Shown: positions 46,501 through 60,193 of the stretch, one piece after another
Layout of the letters: every line of letters starts with the position of its first letter
Position numbering within the stretch: position 1 is the stretch's first letter
Source of the DNA: Heterostelium album PN500
Lineage: Eukaryota > Evosea > Eumycetozoa > Acytosteliales > Acytosteliaceae
Assembly: GCF_000004825.1 (NCBI RefSeq)
Contig: NW_008805064.1
Location: 1,736,001-1,800,000 of the forward strand
Direction of reading: 5' to 3'
DNA length: 64,000 bases
The notes under the pieces: model-generated
Seen by the model: the letters and a program-made list of their open reading frames with translations, nothing else
What the model was told of the DNA's origin: nothing
Databases searched by the model: none
Program-made: the position numbers and the translations under genes

Positions 46501-49500
46501 TTGCTTGGGGTGGATGGTGTCGACGGGGTGTTTGGCGCGCCGGCACTCAGCATCGCCAGATTGGTGGGTGGCTCACGCTTGCCGATCGAACGGGCATGAC
46601 TGACAGTGACCGATTTGCACTGCTTGATCTTCACCAACTGATTCTGACTGGTGGCGTCAGATTTAATCAGTTTGAGAACAATCTGACGAGTGGAGATCTC
46701 TTTCTTCAATCTAAAGGTAACGGAAGGTGCGTTGTTGGAAATGTCGGAATCCTCAAGTACGTGGACAGGTTTGAAAAGCTTGGATTGCTCTGGCTCCAAG
46801 ATATTGAGCGATGCCATAAATTCATAGGATTCGACCATCGGTCTCTTGAGATCCTCCGATGCATCGAATGACTTTTCCAACTGATTGATCTTCTTTCCAT
46901 AGATCTCAAAAGCAATATAATCGGTTTCGAAATGATTAATCAATTCATCCGATATATTTGGGATATTTATAGTTATTTTATCTAAAAGTTGTTTTGAATG
47001 CTAATAATAATAATAATAATAATGTTTGGTTAGTTTGATTTGATACGATCACTTCATCGATGTTGTTTGTTGTTGTGTTTAAGCAACTTACTGTTGTTTG
47101 ATGTTTATCGGAATTGAATATGAATTTAGAATATAAATCGTTGTATTGATCTTTGAGGTCATTGATTCCATTGAATTGAATGGTTATATTCATTGATTTT
47201 CCAATGAGAATGTATGGATCACCAGATAGTAATGATGGTTGGTCATCATCGGTTAAATCGGCAACCTGTGTTGTTACACTGACATTAAGATAACCTTTGA
47301 GTGAACCATTAGTGTCCAGAATTGGAATCGGTCTATTGATATCCACCAAATATAATATATTCTTTAAGTACATATGTGAAACACCAATTAAATTAGATCC
47401 ATCAAATTTGAAATTAAATGGATCTTCAATACCATTTTCAATCTACAATTGTATAATTGAAAAGAAAACATATATAATTAATATAAAAGAAATTCAATTG
47501 AAAAAACAAACTTTGTTATTAATAATTACCTTTCCATCGTTTTGATATAATTCTCTCATTGAATAAACTCTATCTATAAACTCTTCAACGGAAATCATTG
47601 TAACTTCACCAGTATCCTTCTTGGTTACTTTGACGCCGATCTGGGTCATTCGCCAATCGACTTCGACTTCGTCGACGACGTTGAGTTGGTCGGCCTGTGG
47701 ATAGATCGAGTAGAGTTTCAAGTACAAATCGATATTCTTGGCGAATGTGTCAGAGATTGCGTTGGCTTCGTTGAGCGAGAGTATGAGATGCGATATTCGG
47801 TTGAGCAGACGTGTTCGGTAGACTTTGGATCGCCATCTTCGTATGGCAATGAGTGCGAGGTTCTCGCGACGCTCTCTTGTCTCTGGATCAAAGTCACGCT
47901 CCAATTGTGAGCGCATCTGGCCGTAGAGCACCTTCATCTGCTCCTTCATCTGCTTTTGGAATTCACGATTGTCGCCAATCTGCTTGGTGATGGCGAGGTT
48001 GCCCTGTGCCGACGCCAGCTCATTCAGCGCAAAGTCATAGTCGATGATCTGATCTTTCTTGGCGAGCGCATGACTGTCGGCGGAACGCTCACGTTCACGC
48101 GCAATCTTGGCCGCTTCCTCGGGATGATTGAAACGGAAGATATGATTGTTTCCGAGGATGACACGATTACCGGTTTGAAGCACTGTGGGTGCACTGATCT
48201 CGAAACCATTGACAAAAATCGATGAGTGTGTTCTACTGTCGTCGGTGATCGGTGTGATCGTAACCACACTATTATTATTCTCAATCAAACAGTGCTCTTT
48301 GGCAATGTTCAATCCATTCAATATAATATCTTGTGGTGTATCTGCATCGGATCTTCCAATTCTCGTTGTTCCTTCTTTTAGATAATAGATCAACGACTCC
48401 GACATCAAAGGATCCTCATTCAAATTGATAAAATGTGGGATTGAACTAACAACTTTAATTGCCACACCCATATCCTATTAAATTATAATGAATATTAATT
48501 TACATTCTTTGATAAACAAAACAAAAACAAAGCAAAATTAAACAAACTTACTTTTAGAGCAGACATTCTTTCCTCTCTAATCTTTTCCGCATCAATTAAC
48601 TTTTCCTCCCATGACTTGTTTAGTTCAGCCATCAACTTTTCATATTGTTCAATCTTTTCATTCAAACTTAGTACTAATCCACCATCATCTAGAAAGTATT
48701 CAACGAAAAATGAAAATATGTTAATAAACAATTGGTAAAAGTTGTTAGATTTTTCGGTAAACTTTACCATCGTTTGTTAATCCCATTAGTTTGGCAGTGT
48801 CGGCAGCACCAAGTCCACCGGCAGAGAGCAATTGCTTTAGACGCTCCACCTCGGTTTGAAGCTCTCTGATTACTTTGGATTGTGGATCTTCGTTGACAGT
48901 TGCGGTTGTCTTGATCTTCTTGGCGCTGTCCGCATAACGCAGTGTCGAGAGTGTCTCGTCGAAATTGATATCGGCAGGACTGATCGCTGCAATCATAATG
49001 GTCTTACTGTTACCACCGAGTGACTCCTTCAGCAGGTACGTCAACACCGAGTCACGATACGGCACGAACACCTGTTTCTTTGGATTGGTGGTCGACGAGT
49101 TCTCGGCGAGCGCTGAAATTACCTTTCCCAGGGTGGAGAGCGACTTGTTGATGTTGGCACCCTCCTTCAAACGAACACCGGTCGCACCGGTACTGGCAGC
49201 ACGCTCACTACCCGCCAGATCGACCAGTGAAATCTTACTGACACGATCGATAGCAACACCACGAACTCTATCAATCTTTGACTGTGTAAACACAATAGTA
49301 AACACTGCATGCGAACGTGAAGATGTCGCATTCATATTTGTCGATGCCACCGTACGTGCTTTACTACCTTCGTCCATCAACATTTCAATCTCTTGAAAAC
49401 TCTTTACTGCCAACCTAAAATATAATAAAAAGTTTGTTAGATTGTTAACCTTTTCAAACAAGAAAATACAACATGTTTTTGGTTGAGTTTAAACTTGTGA

Positions 49501-50558
49501 ATTTGAATTTGGAATTGGAATATTGATATCTGATTGATTGATTGATTGATTGATTGAAATGTTGGTTGTCTTTTTGGATGATGGAATCCAATCCAGTGTA
49601 ACCAACATTCAAATATTCATATTCACATTCAGACCATCAACTCAACTTTAAAGTTGAGTTGAATAAAATCAATCCAATTCTTTATATATATGAATTCACT
49701 AAAAACAATGTCCAATTATTGTTATAAAAACATGCATGTTTAAAACAACAATGACAATAAAAACAGAGAACAACAACAACAATAAAAAGATAACAATAAA
49801 GTTTACATACTTTGAAAGATCCTCTACGTAGGGACCAGTTGATGGGTTGTTACGAACTTTTAGTCCTCCAGGCTTGTTGTTCTTGGGGTTGAGTAGATCT
49901 TTGACACGCTCGTTGTAGATCTCCATGAAACTCACTTCCACTTTGAATACGGTTTGTTCGCGTTCGTTCGATACGGTGTTTCCGATACGGTTGAACATTT
50001 CCTCGCAAACCAGAGGGATGATACCCTTGTCCTCACCGTAACCAAGCATAGAATAAGACTTTCCTGAACCTGTCTGTCCGTACGCAAAGATCGTACAATT
50101 GAAACCCTCCCATGCATTCTGAAGCACTTCACGACCGAGATCGTCAAACACCGTTGTTTGCGATGCGAAATTGGGGTCGTCGCTATCGAACGACCAATAA
50201 CTGTGATCGAATGTAAATGACTTTTCGTCCTCTGCTGTGGGTGGTGCATTGGGATTGGCACGCAACGCCGATGGTCTAACCAACAGCGTTGTATTACCAT
50301 TCATCTTTACAATACACTCTGCATTTCTTTCTTTTTCTCTAAAAATAATATTATCATCCAACAAATAATCAATATCAATATCAATCAATTGCTATATCGC
50401 TAGAAAATAGTGATCATCATCATATTCATCATCTTTCTTAATCAACTTTGATGAATGATGATGATGATGAATGATGATCACACATCCATTTGTTATTCCA
50501 ATATTTACCTAGAGTTGAATGGTCTGACTCTAACAGCTACTTTGACACCTGATGACAT
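43515..50558 (-). CDS. kif1: Kinesin-3 motor (Unc104/KIF1 type)
   Basis: Eight exons: 50558-50509, 50338-49811, 49414-48768, 48688-48552, 48474-47530, 47442-47092, 47000-43956 and 43868-43515, about 2018 residues. The motor domain (1-360) starts [13 protein letters not shown], has P-loop GQTGSGKS at 104-111, [11 protein letters not shown] (switch I) and [10 protein letters not shown] (switch II). Neck coiled coil and FHA domain (about 480-560: [26 protein letters not shown]) follow, as in KIF1A. A PH domain lies near 1352-1455 ([20 protein letters not shown]). Unusually for vertebrate KIF1A it is followed by a long coiled coil to the C-terminus. D. discoideum Unc104/Kif1 is a similarly large membrane-transport motor, so I use that symbol. 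Confidence 0.93.
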
Positions 50559-52355
50559 GGTGTAGCTTTTATTTTCACTGATATCTACTACTATTAAACT
50601 AATAAAAATCCAAACAAACTATATTCTTCTTGCTTTTCTTTTCTATTTGTATCTGATGAAGAGTTGATCATCTATACTATCTATATCTGTTATCTTGTAA
50701 TCCAAATCTATATGCTATTAAATATTTTTTGTTTAAATTATTAAATTATTAATTAAAAGTACAAATTTGAATTCAAAAGTTTCTTTAAAAGAAAGATCTA
50801 ATTATAATGTTGTTTGTAAAAAAAAGATGGATAAAAAGATAAATGATAAAAAGATTAAAAAAAAAAGGTAGTAAGTATTGGATGTTTGTAGGTTTTTTTT
50901 GTTGTTTTAATTAGCCAAGAACAAAATGAAAAATAAAAATAAAAAAAAAAAAAGGAATTAAAAAATAATATCAAAGCGAGAATATCTTTTTGCTTTTTTA
51001 TTTATTTTTTTTTTTTGTGTGTTGTTTTTTACAATTAATTTATGATATGTATGAAAATTGTGTAGTGTGTGTTTATATCTATTTATTAAAATCTCTAGTC
51101 TCTCTTGTTGTTATCACACAATTTTCAACTTACATTATGTGTCTTGATAATATAACCTAGATTATCTTATATGTTGTTTACTGACCAATCTAAATATTTA
51201 AATTTGACCCGACTATACTAACTATAGTTGATTTTACAACAACAGATATTTAAATAAATAAATAATTTAAACTAAAAAAATATTAGTTCAAAATTAACAC
51301 ACTTCACAGAATCCTTTTGAATTAAAAAAAAAAAAAAAATTCAAAAACAATAAAAAAATCAATAAATTTGAATTCAAATAATTCTTTTGAATTGTCGATG
51401 TCTGTTTTATATATAATTTTGAAATGACCACACAAAATTTAACTTTAGAGCAATAAAACTCGTGGTATCTAAAACCAGGGTAAAAAGTTTAATGAGGTGC
51501 TTTTTCGTTGTGTCTTTTTAAAAAAAAATAAAAAAAAATTTTAAAAAGAAAAGAGAGATGATGATTCTCAAAATAAAAATAAAAAGTAATATTTGTCTAT
51601 CACTTTGATAAGAATCAAATATTTATTTATTCTCTTTTTTTATTAATTTACTTTATTTTTAAAAGAAATCAAATTTTGGTGGGGGGTATTGATTTTTAAA
51701 AAAATAAAAATAAAAATAAAGAGAAAGAAAATTCCAAACGCATTTCCGAAAAATCAAAATCGAAATAGTTTAAAGTAAGAAAATCATCTGAATGTCAGGT
51801 TTATTATTTGTGTAAGTTAAGTATATGATCAATTGTGGTGTTTTCTTATTTCATTAATGTTGTAACTGATCCTGGTTTAATATTTGCTTCTTTTGTATAA
51901 TTATTATTGATGGAATGCAAAAAATTTGCAGTGTTCAGTAATGCAAGTAAGATATGCAATAAAGTAATTACAGTTTTTTTTTTTCAAAGTTTTTTTTTGT
52001 GTTTGATTTTTTTAAGCTTGCAAAAAATAAATATCTTTGAGTAGATTCGATAATGTGTACACAATGTAAAATGATTTTGATATTTTTTTATTAATTTTTT
52101 TTAGTTAGATAAAATCATTTCCAAAAACTAAAAGTTAAAAAAACCATCATCAAAAATAAAAACAACTTTTTTCTTGATACTCAGATTCAAACCCGATTGA
52201 AAAATCTATCACTTAATTAAAAAAATTATTATTATGCCCAACAATCATTAAATTTATGTCACCTTTATAATTAAATTATTTAACTTACAAAGATATATTT
52301 CTTTACTAGCTAGCAACATATTATATTTTTATCTATTTTCTTATAATAATTAAGG
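50559..52355. other. Intergenic, AT-rich, between divergent genes
   Basis: About 1.8 kb separates the kinesin and RhoGEF start codons, so it must hold both promoters and 5' UTRs. Long A and T runs dominate. No coding frame, tRNA or repeat family is convincing. Confidence 0.5.
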
Positions 52356-55300
52356 ATGATGACAACAGAGAGTATATTATTAGATTCAGATGGAGGTGGT
52401 ATTGGAAGTGACAATCACAACAAACAATCAAAAAACACAATCTCATCATCTACAGCAATGGAAAGCACATCAATTTCAACATCTTCAACAACAACAACTT
52501 TTTCAAACTCAACAACACCTTTTATAATGAATTCAAAATTGAAAAATAGTGGTGGTGACATTTTAAATAACAATAACAATATATCAAATGATAGCAATAA
52601 TAATAATAATGTTGCAGTTTTAAATAATCCATTAATTTATAATATTAAAAAAAGTTTGTCCACTCGTAGGATGATCAATTCTCTTCCATCTTCACATAGA
52701 CAACAGCAACTTCAATCACCGTTGATGTCAACCATTAAAAAAGTAGATCCCAATCTGAAGCGCTTCAATATTCTCAAGGAGATTCTCTCCACAGAGCAGG
52801 CGTACAATTCATTTCTTTCGGTGCTGATCGATGTCTACTTGACAGGTCTTCGCGGTTCATCGGTGCTTTCCAGCGAGGACATCGACACCATCTTTTCAAA
52901 CATCGAAGCAATCAAGTCGGCCAACGACGAGATACTCTATCGACTCAAAGATCGTCTGGAAAACATCGAAATGCCAACACAATCTACACTCTCATCTTCA
53001 GGATCTTCAGAATCACCAGAGGAAAACAACAGTCAAATCGTCGTGGTCTCTGACATCTTCATTGAACTCGGGCCATTCCTAAAGATCTACTCCATTTTCG
53101 TAAACAACTACTATAGTAAAGCAATCAAATTTATCAAGAATCAAAACTCAAACAATAAGAAATTTAAAACTTTTTTAAACGTATGTCAATTCCAAACCAT
53201 TTAGTTTTTAAAACTTTACAAAAGTAATAATGCTAATATTAACATCTCATTTTTTTATTAGGAATGTAAATATTCTCAATCAGCAAAGAAATTGGATTTA
53301 AATGATTTATTAATTATGCCAATACAAAGATTACCTGTAAGAATTAAATTGATTTTAAAACTATTTTATTTTTAAACAAAAAAGTTATCAATTATTAACC
53401 GTTTTTTAATATTAATTTAGAGATATATTTTATTGTTGGAGGAGTTGACTCAATATACACAGAATTCACAGGAGAAACAGAATTTGATAGATGCAAAGCA
53501 AATAATGAAGGAAGTGGCATCTTATGTCAATCAAGCCACAGAGAGAAAGGGTACAATGAGAAATGATCAAATTTCATTGGCACATATTCAACAACTTTTA
53601 GGTCCAAAGGCAGCTGTAAGTTTCACTAAATTGTTAATATGTTCTTTAAGACTAAAATAATTAATAATATTATTCCTTAGAATTTAATTCAACCGCATAG
53701 AAAATTAGTTAAATCAGGTGAATTGGATCGTTTGGTTGTCAACTCTGAAGGTGTACCCAAAAAGAGAAAGCTAATCGTATATCTTTTCAATGACATCATT
53801 ATATATTCAGTGAATAACAAGTTTTGGAGACAGATGCAACTTTCTGAAGTTTGGATTAAATCAAGAACAAACGAATGTATGTTTATAAATAATAATAATA
53901 ATAATATAAACAAAAATATATATTTTTGAAATAGTTATTAATTTTTAATTTTTTTTAGCATATAAAAGTTTGGTAACATTTGAAATATTTAGTCCAAGTT
54001 TGAGTTGTATATTTTTATCGGATGACAATAATATGGAATGGCCTCTGCTAATTGAAGATACGATCAACTCACTTCTGGAAAACGATGCAGCTGCCAAGGA
54101 GAAGCGATTGAAGATTCTGGAGAATATACAGGAGCAAGAGGATCTAACGTTTGAGGAGAAACAATTCTTTTTCGAGTCACTGTCTTCTTTAAGTGGAAAT
54201 ACAGTGAATCAACAGTCATCACAACAACAGCTGCATCATCAAAAGAATTCGGCTCTCAAAGGTAAACACATAAGGAAGCAAAAGTCACGTGCCAATCTCA
54301 ACGGCATTATAGAGAGTGGAATTGTAAACGATAGGAAGAAACAGATTGAACAACTCCTCATTGAAAAGCGAAGTATTCTCGAGTATCAAGGTCGTGCGGG
54401 TATGGGCGCGGATGCTTCGGAGGGTGCACCGAGCGGAGAACATCGTGGTGACACTGGAAACTACCAGGACTACGACGACGACTACGATCAAGACGATCAA
54501 CTTCTCGACGATCTCTACCTCAAATCGATTGAGTACAACGAGAAGAAAAATCAGGCGGCAATCAAAAAGTATAAAACATTGTCGACCTCGATGCCATCGT
54601 CGATCTCGGCGAAATCGTTTTTCAAGGAACAACCGAATCGACTCGATCACATCATCATGCTGCGGACCAACGTGAAGAAGCAAGGCTATCTCACAAAGAT
54701 CGGACATATCGTAAAGAACTGGAAACGTCGTTGGTTTGTCATGGAGAATGGATATCTTTTCTACATGAAGCACCAAGAGTCGAACCGACAACTTGGCACC
54801 ATCGCAATTCTTGGCTCCAACATCGAGATGATTTGCTACGAGAGTAGATCGTTTCATATTGTCACGAAAGGACGTACTTTTATGCTGGTTGCAGATAGCG
54901 AAGATGATTTGCGCGATTGGCTGCGTGTCATCCAAGAGTTCTTTGATGAGCGTACTTCCAACATCCAGCGAATCAAAAGTCAATTCCTCTCGGGTGCCAA
55001 TAAACCTCTGTCACAATCCGCAGGTGAACTCTGGCTGTCGGCATCACCAAAAGCTTCCAGCAGTCCAACATCACCAAAACACACTCCTTTCCTGAACAGT
55101 TCACTAGACGGCAGCAATACGTCGCTATTGGCAAATTCCAGATCATTAAGGAATCAGATTACGACGAATTCTTCAACGACAACCAGTAATTTTAACACTA
55201 ATAGTGGTAATTCTGACAGCTCCGTACTGTCGGCAGCAGATATTCTTAGAAGATGTACAATATTAAACAATGATAATAATAATAATAACAACCATTTCGA

Positions 55301-55436
55301 AGGTGGAAAAGATCAACAACAAATAATCGAATCGGAATATGAAGATAGTGGATCAGATATTACTATTTCCAGTGACGATGAAGATTTAGATGACTATGAA
55401 GATTCTACCACAACCGAATCTGAAGATGAAAATTGA
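52356..55436 (+). CDS. RhoGEF (DH-PH) protein with a second PH domain
   Basis: Exons 52356-53180, 53262-53336, 53421-53615, 53681-53876 and 53959-55436, about 922 residues. After a Ser/Thr/Asn-rich N-terminus, the DH domain spans about 135-365: LKRFNILKEILSTEQAYNSF, then LLIMPIQRLPRYILLLEEL across an intron, the typical DH signature. A first PH-like domain follows (KRKLIVYLFNDIIIYSV). A clear second PH domain lies near 669-765 (KQGYLTKIGHIVKNWKRRWFVM). The C-terminus is acidic. DH domains exchange GDP for GTP on Rho/Rac; PH domains bind phosphoinositides. Role in actin-based motility inferred. Confidence 0.92.
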
Positions 55437-55704
55437 CAACATATTATTAATAAATGTTTTTTTCATAATTTTCTCCTATTGGATGTATAAGAAATAAATC
55501 ACAACTAAATTGTTAATTAAAATTTATTATTAATAGCTCAAAACATAGATATAGAACATAACTATTAAAAATAAACATTCATATTTTTTTTTTTCAAAGA
55601 AATAGGACAATTTGTTTTTTGTTCTAGAGAGAATTATTAATAAATAAATGTTTTATTCGAAAAATTTTGATTGGCAATTTAATCAACATGTTGGTTTGTT
55701 GATT

Positions 55705-57355
55705 TTAATAGTTGTTTGTGAAGTATGTTTGTGCTTGTTGATTAATTTCGAAATGATCAACAGGTTTGGTTTCCTTTTCAACTTTGATGTCGATAAGTGG
55801 ATCCTCTACCTCCTCAAAGTCGTGGAGGAATCCGTATTGGAGAGTCTTTTTGTTCTCCTTGAAAATGAGGAGGAGGACAACCAAGAAACTTGCCAAACAC
55901 AATGAAATCAAAGGAATGATCGATGGGAGCAACCATGGTGCTGGGTGGGCACTTGGAATCGATTCGGTGCAGACTGGTGGTGGGTAGCTTGGGTAGTTGG
56001 TGTAGTTTACAATGAGGAGATCGAAAAAGGTTTGAGAGTTGGTGTTGAACTTTGGATAGGAGATGACATATTGACCGTTTCCAATGTTTTGTTGGACGGC
56101 ATCCTCGAGCAAATCGAGCGAGCAAGTCTGGACGATGGGTGCGTCGTCTTGGAGGCAACGCGATGGGTAACGACCGTAGAGCGACACTGAGTTTTTGGTG
56201 AAGAAGAACCAACGATTGTCGGTGTTGGCATTGTTGTAGAGGTGGTTGCTGTAGGCGACGGTCTGAGTGTCACAGGAGTTGGTGTAGTTGGTGGAGATTT
56301 GGAATCCGACTTGATAGGTTTTGGTGTAGGAGTTTGGAAGATTCAAAATTTGAACTTTGAATTGCATAGAACGTGGCTGCAAGTAGGTGGAGTAGTCACC
56401 GATGGTCTGAGTGAATAGACTGTTGGCAAACTTCATGGTGACCTTGACGGATCCGACGTTGGCGACAGTATCGATTGCACTGCTAGTATATATTAGTGTG
56501 TCGGTTCCACTTACGACTTGAGTCCATGTGACATCGGTGGTGAGGTCCTTCAATAAGACATATTGACTGGTGGCAGCATCCCAAACATTCAATTTATTGA
56601 AAACAATATTCCACTCGAGTAATCCGTTTTGATAGATGTATTTGAATTTTGGTTGAACTGAACTGCTTGAATAGGTTGAATAAACTTGGTCTAGAAAATT
56701 GTAATGTTTGTCAGTATTTGTAATAATGATTTAGTTATCTACAATGTAGAATTGATGTTGTTAATTAATATTTACCTAAATTACATAATGGACCAACTTG
56801 ATTGGTACCACATTGACAGATACCGTAGGAGCAGGTGTCACCTGTATTACATCCGTTGTTGTATGGACCAGTAATACAACTGGTTGATGATTGAGTGTAA
56901 ATTAACATTTGATTTGAGACGTGAGAGGTTCCATCGACTGTGATGGTGACGTCGAGTGCTTGGAGAGTATTAAGACAGTTCATGTCATACATGAAATTCT
57001 GGCAAACGATGGAGGTGTTTTGTGAGAGGAAAGAAAGTTGTCCAACAGACTTTGATGAGCATACAGTCTTTGTAGAACCTAGTAAAATTTTAATATCTGA
57101 TCCAGTACCACCGAGGTCAACTCCTGTAATAGTGACTGAACTGGAGAATGGTGCAATAACCAATTGTTGAGTGACAACAGGTGGTGGTCTAGCTTGTCCA
57201 TTTACCATGACAACTAATTTTTTTGAGAGAAAAAAAGATAAAAAACAATTGTTAATACATGTATGATATATTAACATATGAGATAGTTATAACTTACCGA
57301 AAGCAGATACAATAATAAATAATATTATTGTTTGATTGAAAGAGTGTGATGACAT
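55705..57355 (-). CDS. TIG/EGF single-pass membrane protein (Tgr-like)
   Basis: Exons 57355-57298, 57213-56776 and 56690-55705, about 493 residues. A signal peptide (QTIILFIIVSAFVVMVNG) is followed by an IPT/TIG-like domain (APFSSSVTITGVDLGG). An EGF-like unit at about 130-165 reads CITGPYNNGCNTGDTCSYG then CQCGTNQVGPLC. A long ectodomain with conserved cysteines follows. One membrane helix (about 430-452) precedes a 40-residue tail with acidic and basic patches. The layout resembles dictyostelid tiger (Tgr) and related TIG/EGF surface proteins used in adhesion and recognition. It has fewer repeats than TgrB1/TgrC1, and orthology to them is not claimed. Confidence 0.82.
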
Positions 57356-60193
57356 TGTTTATATAAGTGGTTTTGTGTGTGTGTGTGTGAAATTTGATGG
57401 ATGATGATGTGAACAACAAATAAGAGTTGGTGAAATTGAAAATGTTTGTTTATTTACAAGATGTATATAAACAAAAGAGATATATAATAAGTTAAATGTT
57501 GTTTATAACAAATACTTTAATGAAATGTAATTGATGTTGTTGTTTATACAATCGTCTTGAAACATAATGCCTTTTATAGTGATCGGTGAATGAGAGTCAA
57601 GCTGAAAACTTTTTCTTTTTTGGTATGCTGCTGCTGCAAGTTCAGAGTCGTATGGGCATGTAGCTTAATCTATTCCTTTTTTTAATATTGTAGTGCATAC
57701 CGTTTAATAAATGAAGCAAATATACTTTTAGGTTGACAAGAAGGTGCTAGATGTATAGAAAATTGGCCTGAAACCAAGAAAAAAAGAAATTTTTGTTTTA
57801 AAAAAAAGAAAAATTAAAACGACAAAAAAAAAGATTTAAATTAGACAATTTTGTTGATGGTATGTGGTACTTTTTTTGTTTTTGGTGTGTTGGTGTGTAA
57901 ATCAATCAAATCAAAATTCAATCCCCACACCGCCCAACAATTTATTTGTATTTTTGTAAATTTTAATTTTCAAAAAAAGAGATGCTGATCTATAGGTAGG
58001 GGTATATCCCAAAGAGAAACCGTAAGATTGGGGTGACACAACAACCTATCAAAATTAGAGATTTATGTTTGAATATGTTGACCATAACGGGAGCGTTTTG
58101 TTTCACCAGTGGAGATTGTTTATTTTTACAAATGCGACACCATATGTTTTTATTTGGACTATACCATAAAAGGTTATTTAAGACAGTGTCTTTTTTACCT
58201 TTGATGGAATTAGTAGGTGATCTCAGGTGTTTCAGATCTGTTTATAGTTTTTGCTGATGCACCAAACTATCTATAAAATAATAATTTTGCAAAAAGCAAT
58301 TTTCAGATGATTTTCTGGCTTTTCATTTTTTTGTTTGATCTCTAATGGCACTTGGCATGAGAAGCGGAGCACACCTCTTTGAAATGGTTCTCTTCCAAGA
58401 GTCAATTTGGAATCCCCCCAATTATATGATCTTTTTAAAAGGTTGTACATACTATATCCACAAAATACATATTCACCAATATATTGTGGAGTGGTCTAGA
58501 CCAAAAAACATAAGCTCAAGCAACCTCACAAACCAACAATACCAAATAGAAAGCAATGAGGAGGAGAGAGTGCATTTTTAATGGTAGGAAATAAAAATCC
58601 AATAACCTCAAACATGCGAACTAAAAATATATTCTTTAGCACAAAACAAAAGTAAGATATGTTATTGTGTTGTGTTATGTTGTAGGATGATGGTAGTTTT
58701 GCTTATTACAACACCTCCCTTGGCATTCAGGTGCTAAAAAGAAAAAGAAAAAACATTAACCGAATATTTAACAAAAGGATGACACAATAAATTATTGTTA
58801 CATTTTAACTGCTAGCAACATGTAAATTATTCAACTCTCTAATTAATTGATCTCAAATAATCTGATTGTGAATTAGTAAAGTAGACCAACTTTTGGATGA
58901 ATGAAGGAATGATGAACCAACCACAAAACAAAATAAAACTAATGACTAATAGAATATCAATTATAATGTCAATAAAAGAGTTGCAAGTCAACAACAAACT
59001 TCGACCCATTCCAGATATTTTTTCATATTTCAAAAAAAACCAAAAAAATAGAAAAAACTAATCATTTGAAAAATTTTTAATAAAAAATCAATCAATTAAT
59101 CAATTGAATCATTTACTGATTCAGCCGATGGTTTGTGAAAACAAAAAATGAACATAAAAGGAATTAAATAACAAAATTAGTTAAATGCAAAAATATCTAA
59201 GCTAAAAAAAAACCATTTGTCGTCTCAGACCCATAGAAAACCCATATCTTTTACATTTTTGTTTTTCATTGCAATAAAAATCTACAATCGACAAAATTAA
59301 AGTTTCATTATTAACTAACAGTTAATCAATCAATTAGATATTTTGCAAATTCTAGAAAAAACTGATGATCATTAAAATCATCAAAAATGAATATGATTCG
59401 TCCTATAATCACGAATGTATCCCACATATTTATTTCACACAAACCAACCTTTCCACATTCCACACCTCACCCCACAAGTGTGAATGAAAAAAAATTAAAA
59501 GTTATATGTATTGAGTTTATTTGATTCAACACACACTCCATAAAAACACACACGCACACACACACAAGTAGGTAGTAGAAGATGTTTTACCACAGGCAAC
59601 AATGAATGATGTATCTTTAAGATCCACGTGTTTTTGATTTGTGTTTATTTTATTTTTTATCATTTGCACTGTCTTCTCTAAAGTTAGAATCAACTGTGTT
59701 TCATTGTCATCATCATCAATGAAAAATGAAGCTTCAAGAAGGTGATATTGAGTTATTTATATTTAGTAAGAAATAAAAATATTTAGATAAGAATCTTATA
59801 AAGATAAAACAATTATACACGTGAACATTCCCTCTACTTTGCAAATGCACCACAACTTTTCATTTCATTGCATCAACATCACCGAGCTAAAGTTTAATAT
59901 GAAAATACATTAACAACATTTCATTTTTAGTTACCCCTTTACTTTTTTTTTTGTTTTTAACTTTACTTCCCTCAAACTTATAATAATAGGATGTGATCCA
60001 TTCATTTATTTTTCCTTTTAAAGGGAATATACCTAAAACATTTTTTATTGCTATTAATATAATTATTAATATCTCCACATCTATCCATTAGAATCTTTAA
60101 GCGTGCTGTAAGTTTGCAGATTTCCCTCGATTTGTTTGATCAAAAAGGGTAATAGATCTATCAAGCTTAGGAGATGTTTAATTCCGAATAAAA
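57356..60193. other. Long gene-poor region
   Basis: 2.8 kb without a convincing gene. Three short frames (58033-58257, 58345-58581, 58839-59033) lack family features and look like chance. DNA at 57580-58720 is a little less AT-rich than usual spacer and may be decayed coding or element DNA. A CA/GT-rich stretch (CACACGCACACACACAC) lies near 59550. Confidence 0.4.

Noticed and set aside
44053-46871. Several plus-strand frames across the kinesin coiled coil
   Set aside because: Antisense shadows of the long kinesin exon 7.
58033-58257. Cys/Phe/Leu-rich 74-codon frame
   Set aside because: No family signal or start context, and surrounded by non-coding-like DNA.
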